From contig CAXBGS010000001.1 of the NCBI GenBank assembly GCA_963975425.1, forward strand, positions 1,116,001 to 1,180,000: a DNA stretch of 64,000 bases. The letters are read 5' to 3'. Below, one piece after another: positions 18,400 to 27,565 of the stretch. The number at the start of each line of letters is the position of its first letter. The stretch's first letter is position 1. Below the pieces are notes generated by a model. It was given only the letters and a program-made list of their open reading frames with translations. It did not search any database and was not told the origin of the DNA. A program made the translations under genes and the position numbers. The stretch comes from CAXBGS01 sp963975425. GTDB taxonomy: Bacteria; Planctomycetota; Planctomycetia; Pirellulales; Pirellulaceae.

Positions 18400-19514
18400 A
18401 GGTCTTACATCTATGCCAACGCGATGATCCTAGTACCGGCGGCGCCGTTCAAGTCGCTGGCAGTTTGGTAAAGCAATTCACTCATCTGGATGATGTCGAT
18501 GCAAGGCTTTTATTTCTCTATGGCGAACCGGGTGCGTTTTATGATCGGTTAGGCGAACGATGCGAATATCTGAAATTGCGAAGCAGTCGTGACGTACCGC
18601 TTTACGGCGTTCGTTTGATTCGCCGGTTAAGTTCTGTCGATATTGTGCACCACCACGACATGTTGGCATGGTCCAACCTGGCATCTTTAGTGGTTCCGGG
18701 ATTGAAACGGATCATGCACGGGCATGTCGCCGCCGGTGTTCGTAATTTTGGTTGGCGTACCAAAATTGCGAATCGTATTCAAACGACACATCTTGATCGA
18801 TTCATCGCGATCACACGCGATGTGGCAAACAGTTGGGCGGATGATGGTGTCTCACCAAGTTTGATCACTGTTGTAAACAACGGGATTGATATGGACCAGT
18901 TTTCGGCCGACGAAGCCGCTCGCATCGCACTGCGTCGGGAATTCGGTTTCGGCGATTCCGATATCGTCATGGGTTTTGTTGGCCGTCTGCATAACGCCAT
19001 GAAGGGCGTAGATGATTTTATTAAGACGCTGTCATATTGCCACCAACGGTACAAAGCGATCATTGTCGGTGAAGGCCCGGATCGAACGTCGCTCACACAG
19101 CTTGCCGCAAAGCTTGGCGTTGAAACACGTGTTCGGTTTGCCGGTGGCGTGATTGACCCTCATCGATATTATTCGGCGATGGATATGTTTCTCTTTACGT
19201 CCAGGTTCGAGCATTTCGGGCTTGCTCCGTTGGAGGCGATCGCTGCGGGGGTCCCGGTGTTTTCCTTTCAGTGTGCCGGTGGATTCAACGAGTGGGCCAG
19301 TGACGACTTGATGTATCGTTTAGATAGTCGCGATTGCGCGCAAATGGCGCGGTTGATTGAAGAGACGACGCAGTCCGGTACAGCTCGCCAGACGTCGATA
19401 CGAGCCCAGTCGTACGTACGAGCACGATTTGACGTGTCGCGTATGGCAGATCAGGTGGCCGACGTGTACCGTCAACTCACTTGCGGCGATCAACCCGCCG
19501 CGCCAAAAGAGTAG
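18384..19514 (+). CDS. Family 4 glycosyltransferase
   Basis: A 376-residue GT-B transferase. The ATG at 18384 (MPRTLKVLHLCQRDDPSTGGA) places the glycine-rich acceptor loop correctly; an ATG 42 bases upstream lies inside the preceding frame and adds unrelated residues. The donor half has VMGFVGRLHNAMKGVDDFI and E-x7-E in EHFGLAPLEAIAAGVPVFS. DIVHHHDMLAWSNL is the typical strand 4 region. It overlaps the FkbM-like remnant by 16 bases, so its translation may depend on that frame. Confidence 0.9.
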   Translation: MPRTLKVLHLCQRDDPSTGGAVQVAGSLVKQFTHLDDVDARLLFLYGEPGAFYDRLGERCEYLKLRSSRDVPLYGVRLIRRLSSVDIVHHHDMLAWSNLASLVVPGLKRIMHGHVAAGVRNFGWRTKIANRIQTTHLDRFIAITRDVANSWADDGVSPSLITVVNNGIDMDQFSADEAARIALRREFGFGDSDIVMGFVGRLHNAMKGVDDFIKTLSYCHQRYKAIIVGEGPDRTSLTQLAAKLGVETRVRFAGGVIDPHRYYSAMDMFLFTSRFEHFGLAPLEAIAAGVPVFSFQCAGGFNEWASDDLMYRLDSRDCAQMARLIEETTQSGTARQTSIRAQSYVRARFDVSRMADQVADVYRQLTCGDQPAAPKE

Positions 19515-19590
19515 TTATCTAGAAATCGAGTCATATGATTTTCGTCGATTTAAAAGATTTGCAAAAGCATGCGAAAGGCGGTTCGTCTAA

Positions 19591-20832
19591 GTGGTGAAGG
19601 GCGATTCTGCCGATCAAACAAAGCGACTTGCGATCGTCGTTCATCGGTTCGGGCCGTATCATCGAGTCCGGATTGAAGCCGCGTTGGCCTTTTTTGATGT
19701 GGTCGGGGTCGAACTGTCAAAGCAAACCTCGCATTACGCTTGGGAACCCGTATCGCTAAGCGAGAATATTCGCCACTGTGTTGTCTGCGAAGACGTGGAC
19801 AGTCGAGCGCTTTCGCACAAAGCGTTGTATCAGCGAATCGATCGTACGCTGCAGTCGATAAATCCGGATGCGGTGGCGATCAATGGTTGGTCCGATAACG
19901 GCGCGTTCACCACACTGCGCTGGTGTCAGCGAAATCAAGTCCCGGCGATTGTCATGAGCGAATCAAATCGGGACGATTCCAAAAGAAATCCGCTGCGAGA
20001 ATTCGTGAAGCGTCGTCTCGTCAGTTGTTTTGCGGCCGGGTTGGTCGGGGGTACGCGTGCTCGCGAGTATCTTGTCGATCTAGGGATGTGCCAGGATCGC
20101 ATCTATGACGGCTACGATGCGATTGACAACAACCATTTTTCGCGCCGAACGGATATCTGCAGCAGTGCGATCCGCGCGCAGCTGGGTTATCCCCGTGAAT
20201 ATTTTCTAGCTTCGAATCGGTTTATCGAAAAAAAGAATTTGCCGCGATTGATTGATGCTTACTCGGGATATCGAAAGGAAGCTGCAAGTTGGCACGCAGT
20301 CGCTGGCCGACAGCAGGCAGAGCCTGAAACGTGGGATTTGGTGTTGCTTGGCGATGGGCCGCAAAAAGATTCGCTAATGCGGCAAGTTGCGACCCTTGGG
20401 CTGAATGACTTTGTGCATTTCCCAGGTTTCCGACAGTATCAAGAGTTGCCGACGTACTACTGGGGCGCTGGCGCATTCGTTCATGCAAGTACGGTCGAAC
20501 AATGGGGATTGGTGATCAATGAAGCGATGGCAGCAGGACTCCCTGTGATTGCTTCGAACCGCTGTGGCAGTGTGACCGACTTGGTTGTCGATGGCGAAAC
20601 CGGTTTTGTTTTCGAGCCGCTGGATAAGCGGGAATTGACCGAAAAAATGTTGCAAATTTCCGGCGATCATTTGCTTCGGCAGCGAATGTCATCTGCCGCG
20701 AGAGAGCGTATCGAAAAGTGGGGTCCAGACCGTTTCGCTTGCGGGATGAAACTGGCGTTTGACGCCGCAGTGTCTGCCCCAACAACCGCCACTTTGCTTG
20801 ATCGACTGGTTCTACGCTTGTCATGTCGATGA
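19591..20832 (+). CDS. Family 4 glycosyltransferase
   Basis: A 413-residue GT-B transferase beginning with GTG at 19591. The acceptor half has LAIVVHRFGPYHRVRIEAAL and NGWSDNGAFTTLRWC. The donor half has YFLASNRFIEKKNLPRLIDAY, a GDGPQKDSL loop and E-x7-E in EQWGLVINEAMAAGLPVIASNRCG. The asparagine/lysine-rich RFIEKKN replaces the more usual R-x-x-x-x-KG. A short insertion (about residues 235-250) between the first two donor strands is unusual. Its end overlaps the next start by 10 bases. Confidence 0.9.
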   Translation: MVKGDSADQTKRLAIVVHRFGPYHRVRIEAALAFFDVVGVELSKQTSHYAWEPVSLSENIRHCVVCEDVDSRALSHKALYQRIDRTLQSINPDAVAINGWSDNGAFTTLRWCQRNQVPAIVMSESNRDDSKRNPLREFVKRRLVSCFAAGLVGGTRAREYLVDLGMCQDRIYDGYDAIDNNHFSRRTDICSSAIRAQLGYPREYFLASNRFIEKKNLPRLIDAYSGYRKEAASWHAVAGRQQAEPETWDLVLLGDGPQKDSLMRQVATLGLNDFVHFPGFRQYQELPTYYWGAGAFVHASTVEQWGLVINEAMAAGLPVIASNRCGSVTDLVVDGETGFVFEPLDKRELTEKMLQISGDHLLRQRMSSAARERIEKWGPDRFACGMKLAFDAAVSAPTTATLLDRLVLRLSCR

Positions 20833-22109
20833 AAACCGAGCCCCCGATCGATGTCGTACTATTGCCCGGTTCCGTCTCGCGCCGCGCCGGTGGTTTGTAC
20901 ACCAGCGTACGTCGGTTGTCCGAATCGCTGGACGATCAAGGAAACGTTTGTCCGCACGTGGTCGGAAACCGTGATGAGAATACCGAACAAGATCTATCGC
21001 AGTGGCGGAAAAAGCCCATCTTGCTGAATGCCATGAACCGTAGTGCATTGGCGACCGAATTGTATCGTTGGCTGCAAGTGCACGACCCCGATCTCGTTCA
21101 TCCACAGTTTCTTTGGTCGTATAGTTCGATGGCGACGCTGCGATGGCGCCAGCAAGATTCTCGTCGCCGGCATCTGGTTTCGCCACGAGGAATGTTGGAC
21201 CCTTGGGCGATCCGACATTCTCGTTGGAAAAAGCGAATTGCGGGGCTGCTGTTTGAGACAAAACATCTCCGAAAAGCCGCTTGCATTCATGCGCTCTGCG
21301 AAAACGAGGCTCAGTCCATTCGAAAGCTCGGACTGAACAATCCGATATGCGTCATTCCCAATGGGATTGATGTACCCAGTAATGAGGAACTGGATCGATT
21401 GAAGTTCGTTCCGCTTGAGGATGGTGAATCGTCGCCATGCATCAATTCCCCATCCAATGACTCAGTTCTAACCAAAGCTGCTGCAACTGAATTGCGATCG
21501 CGGGGCCGCAAAGAGATCGATGGGCGTCGGACGTTGCTGTACGTGGGACGTATTCACCCGAAAAAAGGACTGCTGCACGTAATCCAGGCTTGGAAGCAAG
21601 CACAACAAGATTTGGTGAACTGCCGGTTGGTGATCGCGGGTTGGGATGATGGAGACTATCAACAAACGTTGTCGCAAGCCATCGACGAATTGATGTTGAA
21701 AGAATCCATCACGTTGGTCGGTTCGATTTACGGCCAACCGAAGGCGATTGCATTGGCGCGTGCTGATACCTTTATTTTGCCAAGCTTAAGTGAAGGCCTG
21801 CCGATGGCGGTCCTCGAGGCCTGGGCCTACCGTCTGCCAGTGCTCATGACCCCGCAATGTAATCTCGCGATCGGCTTTCAAAGCAAGAGCGCCATGCGAA
21901 TCGAAACCGACGTTAGAACTCTTGCGGATGGCCTCCGAGAATGGGCAAACACATCTGACGCGATGTTAGATGAAATGGGAAACAACGGCCGGCGATTGGT
22001 ACAGTCTCAATTTCAGTGGAACCACATCGCTTTGCAGATGACGCAAGTTTATCATTGGATTTTAGGACAGGGCGATAAGCCATCATGTGTCATTCCATCG
22101 CCGACGTGA
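20823..22109 (+). CDS. Family 4 glycosyltransferase
   Basis: A 428-residue GT-B transferase. The N-terminal half carries VVLLPGSVSRRAGGLYTSVRRL and LVSPRGMLDPWAIRHSRWKK, the latter typical of GT4 enzymes that act on colanic-acid-like chains. The donor half has LLYVGRIHPKKGLLHVIQAW and E-x7-E in EGLPMAVLEAWAYRLPVLMT. A stretch of about 35 residues before the donor domain (EDGESSPCINSPSNDSVL) is not conserved in the family and looks like a linker insertion. Starts at the ATG at 20823, with a second ATG two codons later. It is the last gene before a 680-base gap. Confidence 0.9.
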   Translation: MSMKTEPPIDVVLLPGSVSRRAGGLYTSVRRLSESLDDQGNVCPHVVGNRDENTEQDLSQWRKKPILLNAMNRSALATELYRWLQVHDPDLVHPQFLWSYSSMATLRWRQQDSRRRHLVSPRGMLDPWAIRHSRWKKRIAGLLFETKHLRKAACIHALCENEAQSIRKLGLNNPICVIPNGIDVPSNEELDRLKFVPLEDGESSPCINSPSNDSVLTKAAATELRSRGRKEIDGRRTLLYVGRIHPKKGLLHVIQAWKQAQQDLVNCRLVIAGWDDGDYQQTLSQAIDELMLKESITLVGSIYGQPKAIALARADTFILPSLSEGLPMAVLEAWAYRLPVLMTPQCNLAIGFQSKSAMRIETDVRTLADGLREWANTSDAMLDEMGNNGRRLVQSQFQWNHIALQMTQVYHWILGQGDKPSCVIPSPT

Positions 22110-22793
22110 TCGGCCGGAAACGTGATTTGAAATCGCCAAAGTGTCTTAAATCGCGAGCCTATCGAATGAACAGGTGGATTTTCGATTCAAGTGCGATCAT
22201 CTCTTGTCAGCAGTCGTGATTCAGCATTGTGCTGTTGGTCACGACGACGTTTCGACGAGATGGTCTCGGTCCTGATGCTGTGATGCGGATCATAAAATCT
22301 TAGAAGTGTTGGCTTGGCTCCGATAAGGGGGGGCATGGGCAGAAAAGGCAGGGCTTGAAACCGGTTGTCGCTGAATCAATTTGAATCATGAATCCGGCGG
22401 ACCGCTTTTTGATTGGTGTTGTTGTACAACGGCCATGCAAATCAAAAATCTTTCTTAGGGATTTGCAAATCAGAAGGCGCTGCATTTCAAGTTTCAACGC
22501 GTTATCAAATGGTTGCCATCTCGTGCGTGCCCCACGCACTATTAGAAGAAGTGAATATGCGGAGCGAACAAGGATGTTTCAAAGCGATGGACCTGCCGAG
22601 TGCGTTGATAGACTTGCCGGTCGTGAATCGCCACGATCAACCATTTCAATGATGAGCATTTGGTCAGTGCACATTCGTTGTTGGCAAGGTGGGCCTAATC
22701 CAAAGGAACAATAGTGGTAAACTTTCGGGTATTGCTTCGCGTCTCTTGCCACCAGTCGAAACGGAACGACGCCCAACGGCGGTGGACCTACCT
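22110..22793. other. Gene-poor stretch between two glycosyltransferases
   Basis: About 680 bases with no supportable gene. It contains a 10-base perfect palindrome (GTTGTACAAC, 22421-22430) and, directly after, a 7-bp inverted repeat GCAAATC/GATTTGC (22437-22443 and 22460-22466) with a 16-base loop. Short frames inside have no recognisable products. It may be a scar of gene loss or exchange, or hold the promoter of the following GT2. Confidence 0.45.
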
Positions 22794-23675
22794 ATGAACT
22801 CTCTAACTCATGTCCATGGCGATAACCGTGTTGAGGCCGCGGCGGTCGAAACGCACCGCCAGCGACGATTTGACCTGGGCACGCACGATGGATTGAACCT
22901 GGCCGCGATCACGCCATTGATTCTGACTTTTGATGAGGCACCGAATATTCGGGCCACGGTCGAAGCGCTTGATTGGGCAGAGCAGGTCGTCGTCATCGAC
23001 AGTGGAAGCACGGATGAGACGCTTGAGATCCTTGATGGATTTCCGAACGTTGTGGTGATTTCTCGTGCCTTTGACAATCATACGAATCAATGGAATTTTG
23101 GACTTAAACAGGTTGACACGGAGTGGGTGTTAACGCTGGACGCTGACTACTATTGCCCGCCTGAATTTCGCGACGAAATATCTATGTTGGACGGAGCGTT
23201 TGACGTTTACCGAGCCAATTTTCAATACAACGTCCTTGGGCGGCCGTTACGTGCGACGCTTTACCCACCGCGTGCCGTGCTATTTCGGACCGATCAATTC
23301 CGCTGTCGTCCTGATGGTCATACCCAGCGTCTTGATACCAGAGATGTCGATTTAGGAATGTTGTCGACTCGAATCATTCACGATGATCGAAAGCCGTTGA
23401 CGGCTTGGTTAAAGGCACAAGTAAATTATGCGTTCTTAGAAGCAGAAAAACTTGGTGCATCTAACAAGAGCAGCCTCAGCTGGAAAGATTCGATACGTAG
23501 AAAGATTTTCCTTGCGGCTCCGCTGACGCTGGTCTACTGCTTGATTTACCGCCGGCTGATCTTTGACGGATGGCGTGGAGTTTATTATTCACTCCAACGG
23601 ACTTATGCAGAACTTCTGCTGTCATTGGTGCTTGTTGATGAATGGATTCGTGCTCAGTTCGCCCCTAAAGATTGA
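22794..23675 (+). CDS. Family 2 glycosyltransferase, WaaE/KdtX-like
   Basis: A 293-residue GT2 from the ATG at 22794; an open frame extends 105 bases further upstream without family similarity. Core motifs are ITPLILTFDEAPNIRATVEALDWAEQVVVIDSGSTDET, then NQWNFGLKQVDTEWVLTLDADYYCPPEF, where DAD is the metal-binding DxD. This is the arrangement of LPS core beta-1,4-glucosyltransferase WaaE and relatives. A hydrophobic stretch near residues 245-275 (IFLAAPLTLVYCLIYRRLIFDGW) is also typical of this subgroup and may anchor it to the membrane. It is isolated between two gene-poor stretches, unlike the tightly packed genes before it. Confidence 0.88.
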   Translation: MNSLTHVHGDNRVEAAAVETHRQRRFDLGTHDGLNLAAITPLILTFDEAPNIRATVEALDWAEQVVVIDSGSTDETLEILDGFPNVVVISRAFDNHTNQWNFGLKQVDTEWVLTLDADYYCPPEFRDEISMLDGAFDVYRANFQYNVLGRPLRATLYPPRAVLFRTDQFRCRPDGHTQRLDTRDVDLGMLSTRIIHDDRKPLTAWLKAQVNYAFLEAEKLGASNKSSLSWKDSIRRKIFLAAPLTLVYCLIYRRLIFDGWRGVYYSLQRTYAELLLSLVLVDEWIRAQFAPKD

Positions 23676-24264
23676 TGCGAATGGCGATCCACAAGAATAG
23701 ATGCGCCACCGTTGAATTAACGAATTTCTCGGTCCCATTGTGCCGTGGCTTATTCGTCTTTCTGTTTTCGCAAGGAACCTGTGCCGGCGCCGTACATCTC
23801 AGACTGATCGAACGATTTAGACCAGCTAATCGATCGGTTTGGGCAGTTCGGGGGCGAGACAACAGCCATCCAAGCGAGTCTGGCCCTGGGTGGCCGACGC
23901 CCAGCAAGTCCGACCGAGACTTTATTATCGAACCAATCAAGAAAGCGATCTGCGATCATGGCGGCATGATTTCGATTTATCGCCCCGCCTTTTACGTCGG
24001 AAGGTAACGATTGTCGGGCCGGGGCGGATGTTCGGCCCAGCGTTTGGCCGTGATCGCCGACTTCATTGCTTGTCCACCCATGAGAGCTAGCTGATAATGA
24101 TGTCTCGATCGATCGACGAAATTTTGATGCAGAAGAAGGCCGGTATCAATAGTGATTGCGACAGGCTTTGTCCCAAAATGATATTTGGATTGTCCGTCCT
24201 TTGTTGTGATGGGTGCATCGGTGCGGCTACGAACTAATCTTATCTTTAAGTTGCCTTGAATTAG
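23676..24264. other. Gene-poor stretch upstream of the Wzc-type kinase
   Basis: About 590 bases without a supportable gene. Open frames on both strands overlap one another and none shows a known domain. It could carry the promoter of the co-polymerase gene or the remains of an older gene. Confidence 0.4.
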
Positions 24265-26826
24265 ATGGATATGCACGACTCAGTGTCACCACCACCGCTG
24301 CCATCGCGTGCGCGAAAGCGTCGGATTGAAATCACCGAACTCGCATGGTCTCGAAAAGGCTTGCTGCTGTTAACGAGTTTGCTTGGGCTTGCGGCTGGGT
24401 ATTTACACTATCGGTCAAAGGATCCGGTCTATCGATCACAGGCAACGGTTCAGATCGTCGAGCCATATATCCAGAATCTTCCTCTCAACGGCATCGAAAC
24501 GGCTCCAGAGAAGAGCTCGTTAGAAAATGAAATCGTTGTGATGCGTAGCGAGCGGGTGCTAGATCATGCCACTCGGCTCGGCAAACTTTCGGAACTGCCA
24601 CAGTTCGCGTCGTACCCCAACGAGTCGATCGCGTCATACCTTTCTACGTCCGCGGGGCTGACCGTTCGACCTGCCATGGCAGGTCCCGGCGCCAACGTTT
24701 TTAACGTTTCTTATCAGTCCACTGATCCTGCGGGATGTCGGCGCGTCGTACAGTCGGTCATCGATGCCTATGGTCGCTATCTAAACGAGCATCAGACCAA
24801 CGTGGGCGAAGAGACGTTGGCATTGATTCAACAGGCTCGTGGCGAAGTCTTGTCGCGGCTAGAGGATCTCGAGTCGCAATACGATCACATCAAACAGTCC
24901 AGTTCGCTTATTTTCCGCGACGGACAAATCACGAGTATTCATCGTGGCAACGCAGAAAAGTTCTTGTTGGAGAAACAATCGTTATCCGTTCAACGCAATC
25001 GCATCGAAAGCAAATACGAAACTGCGGTTCTCGGTTATAAAGATGGCGTTCCGATTGAATCGTTACTGCTAGCCCTTGGGAACTCGCGAGATACGGTTGA
25101 GAATGTCGAAGTCGCAGAAAAGACCGTTGTAAGTTCGGGACAAGTTTTGCAGCGTCTGCGTCAAGAGAACAGCAGTCGCGCGGATCAGCTGCGTGAATCA
25201 CTGTTAATGCCTTTGGAACTCGAAGCAAAACAGTTTGCAGAGGAGTTTGGCCCCGGGCACCCGTCGGTACGTTCGATCGAGATTAGGATCGCATCGGTCA
25301 AAGAGCTGATCGAAAAGACCGCTGAAAACGAGGAAGAGCTGCGGCGACTTGCCGACGTCGAGGTTGCATTGGCGGAAGCCGAAGCCGGGATCAAGCCTGA
25401 CGAAGACGTCGATGATTCGGTCAACGGAAAACGCGAATCTCGATTGAAACGCCAATTGCAGCTTGTTTTGCAAGCGATGCAGCAAGAATTAAAGTCGCTC
25501 GACAATCAACTTCAAATTGTCAGCGATGCGTACGGTCGTGAAATCCAAGAGTCACGCGATGAAGGCGCCGCAGAAGCGAAGTTGTATCGATTACAGCGCG
25601 ACATCGATCGTCAACAGGCTCTGTACGACAGAATCGTTGCTCGCCTGGACGAAGTAAACATCATGTCGGGCTCGCAAGGCCTTCATCTGGTCGTGTTAAA
25701 CACGCCCAAGTTGGGCGATAAGATTGCACCCTCGATGTCTCGGTCGCTAATCCTTTACGGGTTGCTGGGGGCTTTGGCGGGTTTCTCACTGGCGTATGTA
25801 TTGGAAATGACCGACCACGCCTATCACAGTGCCGAGCAAGTGTCCGAACATTTGAGCGTCCCGGTGATTGGTCACTTGTCGATCTGTCGGAAACGCAAAC
25901 GTGACGCATCGCTTAACGATGTCTGTTTTTCGGATGAATTGCACACGTTCTTTCATCCGAAAACGTCGTGGTCAGAGTCGTTTCGAGCGATAAGGACGGC
26001 ATTGTTTTTCAGCAATCAACGCCTGGACAGTAAAGTCATGCAGGTGACCAGTTCGGTGCCCGGCGAAGGGAAATCGATGATCGCCTGCAATCTTGCTGTT
26101 TCGATTGCGCAGTCGGGTAAGAGTGTGTTATTGGTCGATGCGGACCTGCGGCGTCCACGCGTTGATCAGGTCGTTGGCATCGATAGTGAACGAGGACTCG
26201 CGTGGTTGCTTGACGAGATGAAGGATCGTGAAATCACCGCGTCGGAAGAAGTGGCCGATCTCTTGGGTGAAGTTGTGCATGAGACGCCAACGGAAAATCT
26301 TTCAGTGATTGTTGCCGGGGACCGCCCGCATGATCCCGCCGAAATGCTCGCGTCCTCGCGGCTGGATAGGTTCTTGGACTGCGTACGCGATCGATTCGAC
26401 CTGATCATTATCGACACACCGCCATTACTAGCGGTCACCGATCCAAGTAACGTCGCCCCACGTGTGGATACCGTGTTGATGGTGATTCGTTTGAACAAAG
26501 GCGCACGACCCAATGCAGCTCGAGCAATTCGGATGCTGGAAACACTCGAGGCGAACGTCGCGGGCGTGATCGTCAATGGTGTCGGCAGTCGGCGTGCCGG
26601 TCGCTATGGAGCACATGACGGAAGAGACGGGTACTACAACGGTGGCTACTACAAATACGCGGCGGGATACTCTTACGGAAGCGATGGTAGTGGCCGATTC
26701 TCGGAGTACTACGAAGATCAGGTTCCGGGAGCGACCATCCGCAAAATAAAGCGACCCAGAGGTGCGAAAGCAAACGGCAAGACCAACAACCCGACATCCA
26801 TCAAGACATCATCCGACGAGACTTAG
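24265..26826 (+). CDS. wzc: Wzc-type polysaccharide co-polymerase and bacterial tyrosine kinase
   Basis: An 853-residue protein controlling chain length and export. A Wzz-like periplasmic domain lies between membrane segments at about 31-47 and 493-512, with long coiled-coil helices (residues 185-465). The cytoplasmic BY-kinase follows: Walker A SSVPGEGKS (596-604), Walker A' VLLVDADLRRPR (621-632) and Walker B LIIIDTPP (713-720). The tail (about 785-825) is Tyr/Gly-rich, with more than ten tyrosines in a cluster, the expected autophosphorylation site. The RAIRTAL motif (575-581) marks the kinase oligomer contact. Unlike many Gram-positive systems, membrane and kinase parts are one chain. No phosphatase gene is nearby. 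Confidence 0.93.
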   Translation: MDMHDSVSPPPLPSRARKRRIEITELAWSRKGLLLLTSLLGLAAGYLHYRSKDPVYRSQATVQIVEPYIQNLPLNGIETAPEKSSLENEIVVMRSERVLDHATRLGKLSELPQFASYPNESIASYLSTSAGLTVRPAMAGPGANVFNVSYQSTDPAGCRRVVQSVIDAYGRYLNEHQTNVGEETLALIQQARGEVLSRLEDLESQYDHIKQSSSLIFRDGQITSIHRGNAEKFLLEKQSLSVQRNRIESKYETAVLGYKDGVPIESLLLALGNSRDTVENVEVAEKTVVSSGQVLQRLRQENSSRADQLRESLLMPLELEAKQFAEEFGPGHPSVRSIEIRIASVKELIEKTAENEEELRRLADVEVALAEAEAGIKPDEDVDDSVNGKRESRLKRQLQLVLQAMQQELKSLDNQLQIVSDAYGREIQESRDEGAAEAKLYRLQRDIDRQQALYDRIVARLDEVNIMSGSQGLHLVVLNTPKLGDKIAPSMSRSLILYGLLGALAGFSLAYVLEMTDHAYHSAEQVSEHLSVPVIGHLSICRKRKRDASLNDVCFSDELHTFFHPKTSWSESFRAIRTALFFSNQRLDSKVMQVTSSVPGEGKSMIACNLAVSIAQSGKSVLLVDADLRRPRVDQVVGIDSERGLAWLLDEMKDREITASEEVADLLGEVVHETPTENLSVIVAGDRPHDPAEMLASSRLDRFLDCVRDRFDLIIIDTPPLLAVTDPSNVAPRVDTVLMVIRLNKGARPNAARAIRMLETLEANVAGVIVNGVGSRRAGRYGAHDGRDGYYNGGYYKYAAGYSYGSDGSGRFSEYYEDQVPGATIRKIKRPRGAKANGKTNNPTSIKTSSDET

Positions 26827-26934
26827 GTACCGTCTCGTTGGTGTGATCCGCAAAACATATGCGGCGGGGCATGTTGGCATGCTTGGTGACTACGTTGCAA
26901 GGCTCACGGAAATTCGACGTTTGGGAATCGATTC

Positions 26935-27516
26935 TTAAGACGATTGGCCTTCTCGGCGAACCAGCAAGAGTCTCAGATAACTGCGTGGTTCGCTGTTTTC
27001 GAGTTTTAACTTCTTAGCCAAGTCGGTCACTCGCGTTCTTGCCGTTTCGACTTGCGTATCGTCTTCGGCGATCACCTCGACTTCGGCAAAGGTTCCCAAC
27101 TGTTCGACTCGGTCGATCGTCACCGATATTGGTCCCGATTCGTCTTCAATGACGTAACTTTCTCGGCATTTGTGAACGTTGGCAACTTCTCGGAATCCGA
27201 GCAGGGTCAGCAGTTCCTGCATGTTCGATCCGTTGTTTGGTCTTTCGTTACCATCGGATTCGCCAAGTGACCATTCCAGTTCCCGCCGTGCTTTCACTTC
27301 GCCGGGCAGTTTCGCACCTTTGTAAGTCACATATGGCAATCCATCGATCTTGCGAATTCGAAGTGCTTCGCTCGTTTCTGCAAAATCGCGGCAAGGGTGA
27401 TTGAAGTAAGTGTCGACGTGGTTTTCGGTTGACGCCTTTCGTCCACCAAGCTGATCAAGCTGCTCTCGTAAGGTTTGCGCGTCGGTGACGGGGAATTTCA
27501 ATTCGACTTCAATCAT
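26935..27516 (-). CDS. CYTH-domain protein (class IV adenylate cyclase-like, CyaB family)
   Basis: A 193-residue protein whose N-terminus has the CYTH signature ExExK (EVELK, residues 3-7). Further conserved parts are TYFNHPCRDFAETSEALRIRK, YVTYKGAKLPGEVKARRELE and a C-terminal YLRLL. CYTH tunnels bind triphosphates with metal ions; members are class IV adenylate cyclases, thiamine triphosphatases or tripolyphosphatases. The length and the R-rich EALRIRK block fit the CyaB branch, but the actual activity cannot be chosen from sequence alone. No CHAD domain is attached or adjacent. Confidence 0.85.
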   Translation of the reverse strand: MIEVELKFPVTDAQTLREQLDQLGGRKASTENHVDTYFNHPCRDFAETSEALRIRKIDGLPYVTYKGAKLPGEVKARRELEWSLGESDGNERPNNGSNMQELLTLLGFREVANVHKCRESYVIEDESGPISVTIDRVEQLGTFAEVEVIAEDDTQVETARTRVTDLAKKLKLENSEPRSYLRLLLVRREGQSS

Positions 27517-27565
27517 GCGTGAATCTCACAGGCCGGCGGTGTTTTGTTTGCGAACGCAGGTCGCA

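Noticed and set aside
22388..22714. Small plus-strand frames in the gene-poor stretch
   Set aside because: Two overlapping frames in different phases, no ribosome binding site and no homology; probably chance.
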